From NCBI GenBank assembly GCA_016870695.1, contig VGAV01000140.1:1-6494 (forward strand): DNA of 6,494 nt, in the 5' to 3' direction. A program made the position numbers and the translations under genes. The DNA is from Actinomycetota bacterium (GTDB lineage Bacteria; Actinomycetota; Actinomycetes; Actinomycetales; Microbacteriaceae). Shown here piece by piece: positions 1 through 6,488 of the stretch. Numbering within the stretch: the stretch's first letter is position 1; each line of letters opens with the position of its first letter. Below the pieces are notes generated by a model. It did not search any database. It saw only the letters and a program-made list of their open reading frames with translations, and had not been told where the DNA came from.

Positions 1-419
1 GCGGGCGGCGCCCCCGGCAGCCCCAGGCTGATGAGGTTGTGCTCCGTCACGACGAGCCCCGGCCGATGCCGGGCGCGCTCGCGCGCCGCGATCGCGAGGA
101 GGTTCGGGTACGTCTGCAGCCCCACGAGGGCGTCGAACCCCTCGCTGTCGATCAGCCGTGCCAGCGCCGACACCTTCTTCAGGTGGGACCGGATGCCGCC
201 GAGCCGGTGCACGGTGACACGGGGCGGCAGTACGTCGCCCGTCGGCCGGTCCGAGACGACGACCACCGCCACCTGGTGCCCCTGGTCGGCGAACCACGTC
301 GCCCAGGCCACGCCGACCGCTTCCGCCCCGCCGCCGTGCACCGAGCTGACGACGAACGCCAGCCGGCGACGGGGGGCGCCGGTTCCGGTACGGACGGTCT
401 CAGGGGCCGCAGTAGACAT
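1..419 (-). CDS. GT4-family glycosyltransferase, N-terminal part (runs off the left edge)
   Basis: Only the first 139 residues are in the window; the frame is open to base 1 and the 3' end lies outside. After a short leader, the protein shows the first beta strand of a GT-B fold followed by the loop HGGGAEAVGVAW (about residues 29-40). A second block, LVGLQTYPNLLAIAA, falls at about residues 95-110. Both match the acceptor-side domain of GT4 (retaining, nucleotide-sugar dependent) transferases. It most likely adds a sugar to a lipid-linked exopolysaccharide intermediate at the inner face of the membrane; donor and acceptor cannot be told because the donor-binding half is missing. The ATG at 419 is preceded by a G-rich stretch and lies 20 bases inside the end of the secreted beta-helix gene, so the two are probably translationally coupled. 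The same blocks occur in the GT4 half of the fused gene at 2906-5071, so the two are paralogues. Family confidence is good, specificity unknown. Confidence 0.88.
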   Translation of the reverse strand, partial: MSTAAPETVRTGTGAPRRRLAFVVSSVHGGGAEAVGVAWATWFADQGHQVAVVVVSDRPTGDVLPPRVTVHRLGGIRSHLKKVSALARLIDSEGFDALVGLQTYPNLLAIAARERARHRPGLVVTEHNLISLGLPGAPP

Positions 420-1896
420 TCGTCCCCCCGCTCGCCGCACCGTCCACGACGTTGTCGCACGACACGCTCACCCCGCGGCTGCGGTCGTGCACCCACACGC
501 CGTACCCCGAGGCATCCGCCGTCCCGATGTTCGCGCGGAACTCGTTGTTCCAGCCCCAGTCCTCCCAAGCCATCGACGAGTACGCGTGCTGGACGGCCGA
601 GGTGCCGGTGTTGCCGGTCACCGACCAGTCGTTGCCGGTCACGAGGACCCAGCCGAGCGATCGCGAACCGGGCTGGAAGCCCTCGAAGACGTTGTCGGCG
701 ATCAGGCCGTCGCTCGTCCCCTCCTTGGCCTCGATGCCCTCGGCACCGGTGTTCTTGATCGTGTTTGCGACGACGACGTTCCGGTCGGAGGCGTCCGGCC
801 GCCCCTGCGTGACCTCGCTCCAGCGTCGCTGGGAGGTGCCGATGTAGACGCCCTCGCCGTAGGCGACGTCCGCGGAGCCGGTCCGCGAGATGAGGTTGTG
901 CGCGACGATGCTGTCGGTGGTGAAGGCGTAGAGGTGGATGCCCTCGTACCCGAGATCCTTCACCACGAGGTCGGTCACGGCGAGGCTGCTGGTGCCCTTG
1001 ACCATCACGCCCTGCAGGGAGCGCGCGACCGTGAAGCCGGTGACGACGACGTTCTTCGCCCCCTCGATGCGCAGGGCGGAACCGCTGTTCACGTCGCCGG
1101 TGGTGAGCACCGCCCAGGGGCTGCCGCACAGCCAGATCGGGCGCTCGGCCGTACCGGACGCGTTCAGCAGGAAGCTGCCGGTGTAGCTGCCGTCGGCGAG
1201 CCGGATGACGGTGCCGGGCCCGGCGGTGCGCAGTGCGGACGTCAGCTGGGACGCGGTGGAGACCGTCGTCGTGGCCGCGGGGCAGTCGGCGGCCCGCGGG
1301 GCGTCGACCGCGGCCGCCGGCGGGGCGGCGTCGGTGACGACGAAGGAGTCGAGGTGGGTCATGCGCCCGCCGGAGGCGCTGTTCTTCGATCCGGAGCCGA
1401 CGATGGTGATCGTGTGCTCGCCGGGCTCGACGGGGGCGCTGTAGCCCACGACGCCGGTGGTGGAGCTGCGGGCGTAGTTGTCGACGCGGGCCACCTCCTC
1501 GCCGTCGATGAGCACGCGGATGATGCCCGCGTTGGCGGACTTCCACGTGTACCAGGTGATCCAGGAGCCGGAGAAGGTGAGGCTGGCGGACGCCGACGAC
1601 GCGGTCGCGTAGCGGATGCCGCCGCCGCTGCTGCCGGAGCTGCCCAGCGAGGTCCAGGACCCGCTGTACCGGATGGCGGACGAGTTCTCCTCGTACGTCC
1701 CGGGACCGGGAGCGGTGGATGCCGCCCGCACGGCGCCCGTGGACGCGAGCGGGGCGGCCGCGGTGACGGGGCCGGCGGCCACGGCCGGCAGGGGTCCGGC
1801 GAGGAGGGCGAGGACGGCCCCGGCGACCACGGCCGCGCGGAGGCGGAGGCGCGACGGACGACGGGAGGGGACGGTGGAACGGGGGGTGAGGCGCAT
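400..1896 (-). CDS. Secreted right-handed parallel beta-helix protein with N-terminal carbohydrate-binding-like module; candidate polysaccharide lyase or modifying enzyme
   Basis: This 498-residue protein has a Sec signal peptide: an Arg-rich n-region (residues 1-20), a hydrophobic core (21-36) and an AVA-type cleavage site near residue 40. An Ala/Pro/Thr linker follows. Residues 67-187 form a Ser/Gly/Trp-rich beta-sandwich (SGSWITWYTWKS, then VLIDGEEVARVDNY, then PGEHTITIVGSG), which resembles carbohydrate-binding modules. From about residue 210 a pectate-lyase-like beta-helix starts with the LADGSYTGSF motif and continues with coils such as VVVTGFTV, GIHLYAF and EGIEAKEGTSDGLIADN. The tail (HDRSRGVSVSCDNVV, then NVYC) is typical of actinobacterial secreted beta-helix proteins. 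Four cysteines (205, 257, 480, 497) could form two disulfides. The ATG at 1896 has AGGA six bases upstream and is 41 bases after the GT2 stop. The fold is shared by lyases, hydrolases and epimerases, so an enzymatic role on the locus's own polymer is inferred; structural binding is the alternative. Confidence 0.9.
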   Translation of the reverse strand: MRLTPRSTVPSRRPSRLRLRAAVVAGAVLALLAGPLPAVAAGPVTAAAPLASTGAVRAASTAPGPGTYEENSSAIRYSGSWTSLGSSGSSGGGIRYATASSASASLTFSGSWITWYTWKSANAGIIRVLIDGEEVARVDNYARSSTTGVVGYSAPVEPGEHTITIVGSGSKNSASGGRMTHLDSFVVTDAAPPAAAVDAPRAADCPAATTTVSTASQLTSALRTAGPGTVIRLADGSYTGSFLLNASGTAERPIWLCGSPWAVLTTGDVNSGSALRIEGAKNVVVTGFTVARSLQGVMVKGTSSLAVTDLVVKDLGYEGIHLYAFTTDSIVAHNLISRTGSADVAYGEGVYIGTSQRRWSEVTQGRPDASDRNVVVANTIKNTGAEGIEAKEGTSDGLIADNVFEGFQPGSRSLGWVLVTGNDWSVTGNTGTSAVQHAYSSMAWEDWGWNNEFRANIGTADASGYGVWVHDRSRGVSVSCDNVVDGAASGGTNVYCGP

Positions 1897-1902
1897 GGCG
1901 TG

Positions 1903-1906
1903 TCCT
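1903..1906 (-). promoter_or_regulatory. Ribosome binding site of the secreted beta-helix gene
   Basis: AGGA on the minus strand, six bases before the ATG at 1896, inside the 41-base gap after the GT2 gene. It supports this start, which also puts the signal peptide at the very N-terminus. The gap holds no convincing hairpin or promoter, so transcription probably reads through from the GT2 gene. Confidence 0.6.
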
Positions 1907-1937
1907 GTCGGTTGCTGTGGGGGCAGGAGGTCGGCGT

Positions 1938-2909
1938 CTACCGATCGGCGATCGCCAGGAGCACGCGATGCGCACGCGTGGACGTCTTCGCCGTGAGAGC
2001 GAGCAACGCCCGGCGCGGATCATGCCGTCGGACGAACAATGCCAGGTCGCCGGCGCGGAGGATCCGACGGTTGCGAGAAAGCAGCAGTTTCTGCTCGGAT
2101 GTCCGGTAGTCCGCACGCAGAGCGTCCTTGATCCCCGAAAGGGCCACGTACCGGGCACGGAAGTACCGATAGTCGTCGGACCCCCGCAGGCCGAGCCGCG
2201 CGGCCGCCCGGGCCATCGCCTCGTCGATGACGGCGAGGGACTCCGCCCGGCGGCTCACGGACGTGATGAGGGAGCCCGGCCGCAGACGGTACTCGTACAC
2301 GGAGACGTCGGTGAAGGCGACGCTGCACGCGTGGCTGAGCGCGTCCGCGACCATCACGAGGTCGGACTGCACCCGCGCGGGGGCGAAGCTCGCCTGCGCC
2401 ATCACCGTCCGTCGGAACAACTTGTTCCACAGGTGACCGGTGATCGCGCCGCGCAGCAGCATCCGGAAGGCGTCACGCCCCGACACGGGCGGGGACACCG
2501 GCGGGCGGAGCGCGCGGCGCCGCCCCTCCGCCGTCACGAGCGTGGCCGCCGCGACGACGACGTCCACATCGCGGGCGCTGGCCATGGCGACCAGCACGCG
2601 CAGAGCGTCGTCGGCCCACTCGTCGTCGGCGTCGACGAACCACAGCCACTCGCCTCGGGCGGCCTCCACCCCGGCCTGACGGGCGCGCGCGACCCCGACG
2701 TTCTCGGGGAGGAGGACGGCCCGCACCCGCTCGTGCGCGGCAGCCAGCTCGGTCGCCACGCGGCCGGTGTCGTCGCCGGACCCGTCGTCGACGACGACGA
2801 TCTCGACGTCGGTGAAATGCTGCTCCTCGAGGCGGGCGATCGCGCGCGGCAGGTCGTCGGCCGCGCGGAACGCGGGCAGGATGACGCTCACGCGCGGCTC
2901 GCCGGTCAT
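1938..2909 (-). CDS. GT2-family glycosyltransferase (GT-A fold)
   Basis: This 323-residue inverting, nucleotide-sugar-dependent glycosyltransferase is predicted to add a sugar to the polysaccharide repeat unit in the cytoplasm. Residues 7-14 (VSVILPAF) start the family's Rossmann-like domain. VVVDDGSGDDT at 38-48 binds the nucleotide, NVGVARARQAG at 70-80 is the next conserved block, and FVDADDEW at 91-98 carries the metal-binding DxD (Asp93 and Asp95). GHLWNKLFRR in the middle of the protein is the usual WcaA-type GT2 motif. No transmembrane segment is evident, so it is likely peripheral through its basic C-terminal third. The reading frame stays open further upstream, but ATG 2909 is chosen because the domain begins there, AGGAGG lies seven bases before it, and the codon overlaps the previous stop as ATGA. 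Donor and acceptor cannot be read from sequence. The C-terminal third is a little less GC-rich than the rest, without clear evidence of transfer. Confidence 0.93.
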   Translation of the reverse strand: MTGEPRVSVILPAFRAADDLPRAIARLEEQHFTDVEIVVVDDGSGDDTGRVATELAAAHERVRAVLLPENVGVARARQAGVEAARGEWLWFVDADDEWADDALRVLVAMASARDVDVVVAAATLVTAEGRRRALRPPVSPPVSGRDAFRMLLRGAITGHLWNKLFRRTVMAQASFAPARVQSDLVMVADALSHACSVAFTDVSVYEYRLRPGSLITSVSRRAESLAVIDEAMARAAARLGLRGSDDYRYFRARYVALSGIKDALRADYRTSEQKLLLSRNRRILRAGDLALFVRRHDPRRALLALTAKTSTRAHRVLLAIADR

Positions 2910-5071
2910 CGGCGCACCTCCTGGGCGATGCGGTCGGTGAGCTCGGCGAGCCGTCCGCGGGCGGCGATGACGGCCTCGACGATCTGCGCCCGCCGGGCGA
3001 GCGCGTCGGCGAGGACGGCGCGAACCGCCTCCGGGTCGCCGAGGTCGCGCGGGACGCTCGTGCGCTCGATGCCCGCGCCGGCCAGGGTCCGGGTGGTCTT
3101 GTCCATCGCGCCCGTGCTGAGGGCCACCGGGACGGCGCCCTCGGTCGCGGCGATCACCACGGCGTGCAGGCGGTCGCTGAGGACGAGCGCGCTGCGGCGG
3201 TACGTCTCGCGCAGCCGCGCCTCCTGTCGGGCGTGGTCGTCGTCGAGCCAGGTCACCGCCTCGCAGTCCAGTCGCGCGGCGAGGTCGCGGGCGAGGTCGC
3301 CGTCGCGCTCGATCTGCGCCACGACGACGGGCTGCAGTCCGAGATCGTCGGCGAGCGCGCGCACCCGCGCGACCCACGCGTCGTCGGGCCGCTCGCGGGC
3401 GGCGTGACTGAGGCCCTGCCGCACCGAGAGGGCGAGGAGCGGGCGCGGGGCCTCGGCGTCGCGCAGCACCTCCGCGTCGGCGCCGAGCGCGAACGCCCAG
3501 TCGGGGGTGACGGCCCCCAGGCCCATGAGGCGACGGCTGGGCGCGTCGCGCCAGGTCACGACCCGGCACAGGCGCAGGACGGCGGAGATGGGATGCCGCC
3601 ACGCCTGCGGCTCCCGCACCCCCACGCCGGTGAGCACCGCCGTGCCGCCGCGCAGCCGGTGCACGAGCAGCAGCGGGGCCAGGCGGAGGTAGCGCAGGGC
3701 GAAGGGGCGGCGCACCTCGGTCTCGCCGGTGTCGAAGGCGTAGACGCCCCGTCCGGCCAGCAGGTGGCGCGAGACGGTCCGGCGCCAGGTCCGCGGGTCG
3801 CGCACGGGCCGGTCGCCGGACTGCAGCCCGAGGCCGCTGAGGTAGTCGTCGGTCTTGTTGCCGACGTAGACGGTGAGGGGGCCGAGCGTGCGCAGGTGGT
3901 CGAGGTAGCCGCGCCGGAGCACGGTGTCGCCCACGTTGTCGTACTGCCCGACGGCGGAGGCCAGGACCGTCATGTCACGCTCCTTTCGGCGGCTCTCGCG
4001 CGCCCGGTCGATCGCGCCGAGCAGCATCTCGCCGCTGCGGTCGCTGGAGAAACGGTGGGCCCACGCGGCGGTGCGCTCCGGGGCGACCCGGTCGACCGTG
4101 CGGATGGCCGCGGCGAGGTCCTCGGCGTCGCCGGTGAAGGCGAGCTGCCCGGTGATGCTCGGCACGAGCGCGTCCGCCACGCCGTAGGCGGACGAGACGG
4201 CGACACTCGGGATGCCGCCCATCGCCGACTCGACGAGCACGTTGCCGAACCCCTCGCGGTAGGACGGCAGCACCGTGACCGCGTTGGGCGGAGCGGATGC
4301 CACCCAGTCGGCGGTCCAGCCCGGGACGGTCAACGGCACGTCGAGGCGTTCGGCGGCCGCAACGAGGTCGTCGGCGAGCGGACCGCGGCCGAAGCACACG
4401 AGCCGCGCGTCGATCCCGTCGCGGCGGAGCAGGGCGGCCGCCTCGGCGGCCATCGGCGCCCGCTTCTGAGCGACCAGGCGCATCGGCAGCAGGAGGTGGA
4501 CGGGCTCGTCGAAGCGCACGGCGGCCGTACGCGGGCCCGCACCGGTGCGCAGCTCGGCGCGGCGGGCCGCCGGGTTTGGCACGACGACCAGTCGCTCCGC
4601 CCGCACCCCGTAGGCGCCGACGAGCTCGGCGGCGACGGCGTGCGAGATCGCGACGACGGTGTCCGCGCGGCGGTACGCCCGCCGGGCGACGACGCGTTTC
4701 ACCGTGTCGGCGATCGAGCGGGGTTCGCCCTCGCGGGTGGTGATGTTGCGCTCGCTCACGAGGACCACCGGTCCCCCGCGCAGGCCCGCCGTCGCGGCGA
4801 GGGCGACGAGGTTCGGGTAGCTCTGCAGGGCCACGACGGCGTCGATGCGCTCGCGGCGCAGCTCGGCGCGGACGGCGCGGACGCGGCGCGCGGTCCCCCC
4901 GGCGCGCAGCTGCCGGATGCGCACCCTCGGCCCGGTGGGCGCGTCGGCGACCGGTCCGGTGGTGATGACGCGGACGTCGTGCCCCTGGCCGGCGAGCCAC
5001 TCGGCCCAGACGGCCGCGACGAACTCCGCGCCGCCGCCGGTGAGGGAGGTGGTCAGCAGGGCGATGCGCAT
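2906..5071 (-). CDS. Bifunctional GT4 glycosyltransferase / polysaccharide pyruvyl transferase fusion
   Basis: This open frame of 721 residues has two complete domains. Residues 1-366 are a GT4 GT-B glycosyltransferase: LTGGGAEF at 10-17, LQSYPNLVALAA at 82-93, a donor-phosphate-binding pair Arg198/Lys203 in MRLVAQKRAP, and the EX7E signature Glu273-Glu281 in EGFGNVLVE. Residues 367-721 match the polysaccharide pyruvyl transferase family, which moves an enolpyruvyl group from phosphoenolpyruvate to make pyruvate ketals on sugars: GQYDNVGDTVLRRGYL near its start and SDRLHAVVIAATEGAVPV with the family's Arg-Leu-His at 634-636. ATG 5071 has GAGG about eight bases upstream, 18 bases after the co-polymerase stop. 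No linker separates the domains. Met367 has its own AAAGGAG, so a free pyruvyl transferase of 355 residues could also be made. Families in this size range are normally separate proteins; the fusion may be natural or due to a one-base indel. Sugar specificity is unknown. Confidence 0.88.
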   Translation of the reverse strand: MRIALLTTSLTGGGAEFVAAVWAEWLAGQGHDVRVITTGPVADAPTGPRVRIRQLRAGGTARRVRAVRAELRRERIDAVVALQSYPNLVALAATAGLRGGPVVLVSERNITTREGEPRSIADTVKRVVARRAYRRADTVVAISHAVAAELVGAYGVRAERLVVVPNPAARRAELRTGAGPRTAAVRFDEPVHLLLPMRLVAQKRAPMAAEAAALLRRDGIDARLVCFGRGPLADDLVAAAERLDVPLTVPGWTADWVASAPPNAVTVLPSYREGFGNVLVESAMGGIPSVAVSSAYGVADALVPSITGQLAFTGDAEDLAAAIRTVDRVAPERTAAWAHRFSSDRSGEMLLGAIDRARESRRKERDMTVLASAVGQYDNVGDTVLRRGYLDHLRTLGPLTVYVGNKTDDYLSGLGLQSGDRPVRDPRTWRRTVSRHLLAGRGVYAFDTGETEVRRPFALRYLRLAPLLLVHRLRGGTAVLTGVGVREPQAWRHPISAVLRLCRVVTWRDAPSRRLMGLGAVTPDWAFALGADAEVLRDAEAPRPLLALSVRQGLSHAARERPDDAWVARVRALADDLGLQPVVVAQIERDGDLARDLAARLDCEAVTWLDDDHARQEARLRETYRRSALVLSDRLHAVVIAATEGAVPVALSTGAMDKTTRTLAGAGIERTSVPRDLGDPEAVRAVLADALARRAQIVEAVIAARGRLAELTDRIAQEVRR
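2917..2922 (-). promoter_or_regulatory. Ribosome binding site deciding the GT2 start
   Basis: A perfect AGGAGG on the minus strand, seven bases from the ATG at 2909 and lying within the last codons of the upstream pyruvyl transferase gene. Together with the ATGA stop/start overlap at 2906-2909, it indicates coupled translation of the two genes. Confidence 0.8.
3980..3986 (-). promoter_or_regulatory. Internal ribosome binding site at the GT4 / pyruvyl transferase joint
   Basis: AAAGGAG on the minus strand sits six bases before an in-frame ATG at 3973, the first codon (Met367) of the pyruvyl transferase domain. It is among the strongest Shine-Dalgarno matches in the window. It implies that the pyruvyl transferase is, or recently was, translated from its own start. 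In the frame that is read, the site encodes Lys-Glu-Arg at the end of the GT4 helix. Confidence 0.75.
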
Positions 5072-5089
5072 GTCATCGACCTCGTCCGG

Positions 5090-6451
5090 TCAGGCCCGCG
5101 CCGCACGCAGGTCGCGGTACAGCGAGGTGGAGGGGTCCGCGTCGACACCGCCCACCGGGGCGTCCACGACGACGACGCCGACGGGGTCGATCCCCACAGC
5201 CCGCAGCCCGGCGGTCGCGGCGCTCAGCTGCGGGCGGGTGGCCCGCCCCGCCGTGACGGCCAGCAGCGTGGAGCCGGCCGCGGAGGCGGCGAAGATCGTG
5301 TCGCTGAGGGGCAGGGCGGGGGCGGCATCCAGGATCACCATGTCGTGGCTCTCGGAGAGGCTCTTGACGAGGGCGGCGAAGGCGGAACCTGACATCAGCT
5401 CGGCGGGGCTCTGCGTCGTCTCCCCGACGGGCAGCACGTCCACGCCGTGGACGGTGCGGAGCGCGGCGGCCGCCTCCGTCTCGCCGCGCAGCACGCCCGC
5501 CAGGCCGGGGCCGTCGAGCGCGAGCATCTCGGTCACGGAGCCGGAGCGGAGGTTGGCGTCCACGAGCGCGACGCGCACGCCGAACTCGGTCATGGCGAGG
5601 GCGAGGTTGACCGTCAGCGCCGACGACCGGTCGCGCGGGGTCGCCGGGACGACGGCGACGATGTCCAGACGCGTGTCGGGCATGTGCCCGAGGACCGCGG
5701 CGACTGTGCGGTAGGCCTCCGCACCCGCGCTGAGCGGGGCGTCGGCGACCTCGGTGGCCGACCCCGACGCGCGCGCCGGGATGCTGCCGATGACGCGCGG
5801 CACCTCGTCGCCGTTGACGCCCACCGAGGCGGCGCCGTGGACGCGGCGGTCGCGGACGGCGGCCACGGCGATCCAGATCAGTCCGACCGCGAGGCCGCAC
5901 GCCATGCCGAGGGCGATGTTGACCAGCGGGTCCGGCGACACCGGCTCCTCCGGGGCCAGCGGCTCCTGCAGCGTGTCGATGCGGATCGGCGCCGTCCCGC
6001 CGCCGGAGGGCGTCTCGATGTCGAGCACCGTCTGGCTGAACGCGTCGACGAACGCCTGCGCCTTCTCCTGCGCCGCGGCCGCCGTGGGCGCATCGGCGGA
6101 CAGGGCGAGGATCGGGGTGTTCAGGGGCGCCTCGATGGAGAGGTCGCGCGAGACGACTTCGACGGTGTCGGCGAGACCGAGGCTCGCGATGACCTCCTCG
6201 ATCACGCGCGGCGACATCGCGATCTCCGTGTACGCGTACGCCTTCTGCACCGCGTAGTTGTTCGCCTGGACCAGGTCCGAGGATGCCGCCCCGGCCGGGG
6301 CGTCGTAGGTGACGACGAGCTGCGCCGTCGACTGGTACACGGGGGTCATGACGAACCCTGCACCGAAACCCGCGGCGGCACCGATCACCACCAGCGCCAC
6401 CACCGTCCACCACCACTTCCGGATTGCGCGAAGGAGGGTCGTGGCGCTCAT
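5090..6451 (-). CDS. Wzz-type polysaccharide co-polymerase fused to a degenerate tyrosine-kinase-like P-loop domain
   Basis: This 453-residue inner-membrane protein is expected to set polysaccharide chain length and assist export. A short basic N-terminus is followed by TM1 (about residues 13-34), then an extracytoplasmic domain beginning PVYQSTAQLVVTY (37-49) as in Wzz proteins. The Pro-rich PLAPEEPVSPDP (164-175) precedes TM2 (177-198), the classic Wzz ending. The cytoplasmic part (about 240-453) follows the fold of bacterial tyrosine kinases of the CpsD/Wzc type, but its nucleotide-site motifs are eroded. The Walker A position reads PRDRSSALTVNLA (272-284), without the two glycines or the lysine. 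Walker A' reads ALVDANLR (295-302), with the second Asp changed to Asn300. Walker B (VILDAAP, Asp375) is kept. The C-terminus has a single tyrosine (Tyr445) and no tyrosine cluster. It is probably a pseudokinase, catalytically dead, that may still oligomerise. It is the first operon gene in view; its ribosome binding site is weak. Confidence 0.92.
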   Translation of the reverse strand: MSATTLLRAIRKWWWTVVALVVIGAAAGFGAGFVMTPVYQSTAQLVVTYDAPAGAASSDLVQANNYAVQKAYAYTEIAMSPRVIEEVIASLGLADTVEVVSRDLSIEAPLNTPILALSADAPTAAAAQEKAQAFVDAFSQTVLDIETPSGGGTAPIRIDTLQEPLAPEEPVSPDPLVNIALGMACGLAVGLIWIAVAAVRDRRVHGAASVGVNGDEVPRVIGSIPARASGSATEVADAPLSAGAEAYRTVAAVLGHMPDTRLDIVAVVPATPRDRSSALTVNLALAMTEFGVRVALVDANLRSGSVTEMLALDGPGLAGVLRGETEAAAALRTVHGVDVLPVGETTQSPAELMSGSAFAALVKSLSESHDMVILDAAPALPLSDTIFAASAAGSTLLAVTAGRATRPQLSAATAGLRAVGIDPVGVVVVDAPVGGVDADPSTSLYRDLRAARA

Positions 6452-6455
6452 AACG

Positions 6456-6488
6456 TGGTCCGTTCGTTCGAGAAGCTCGACGTGACCA
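6456..6488 (-). promoter_or_regulatory. Nested inverted repeat in the leader of the first gene (possible operator or mRNA hairpin)
   Basis: Within the 43 bases upstream of the co-polymerase start, TCGAG (6468-6472) and CTCGA (6476-6480) form a dyad with a three-base spacer. An outer pair, TGGTC (6456-6460) and GACCA (6484-6488), flanks it slightly off-centre. It could be an operator half-site pair or a leader hairpin that limits access to the weak ribosome binding site. No -10 or -35 boxes can be placed with confidence, and the window ends six bases further on. Dyads of this size arise easily by chance, so this is weakly supported. Confidence 0.2.

Noticed and set aside
1897..1937. Possible terminator or promoter between the GT2 and beta-helix genes
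   Set aside because: The 41 bases contain no stable hairpin followed by T residues and no clear -35/-10 pair, only a ribosome binding site.
2080..2103. AGCAG / CTGCT inverted repeat near the end of the GT2 gene
   Set aside because: Five-base arms inside coding sequence, explained by the codons of a Lys-Leu-Leu-Leu segment; too weak for a regulatory hairpin.
31..2109. Long open plus-strand frame opposite the GT2, beta-helix and partial GT4 genes
   Set aside because: Its translation is Arg/Gly/Asp/Ala-rich low-complexity sequence without recognisable motifs. It is the antisense shadow of GC-rich minus-strand genes with clear domains.
1938..2450. Slight dip in G+C in the C-terminal part of the GT2 gene as a sign of horizontal transfer
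   Set aside because: The dip is small, stays within a GC-rich range, and has no flanking repeats or mobile-element remnants.
2774..2812. GTC/GAC-rich repetitive stretch that looks like a short tandem repeat
   Set aside because: It is simply the codons for the Val-Val-Val-Asp-Asp-Gly-Ser nucleotide-binding motif of the GT2 protein.
2910..3602. Upstream extension of the GT2 gene to give a 554-residue protein
   Set aside because: The extension is Arg/Pro/Ala-rich shadow of the pyruvyl transferase. The GT2 domain, AGGAGG and the ATGA overlap all point to the start at 2909.
3164..5392. Long open plus-strand frame opposite the GT4-pyruvyl transferase gene
   Set aside because: Same artefact of high G+C: no domain, biased composition, and it crosses the boundary between two well-supported minus-strand genes.
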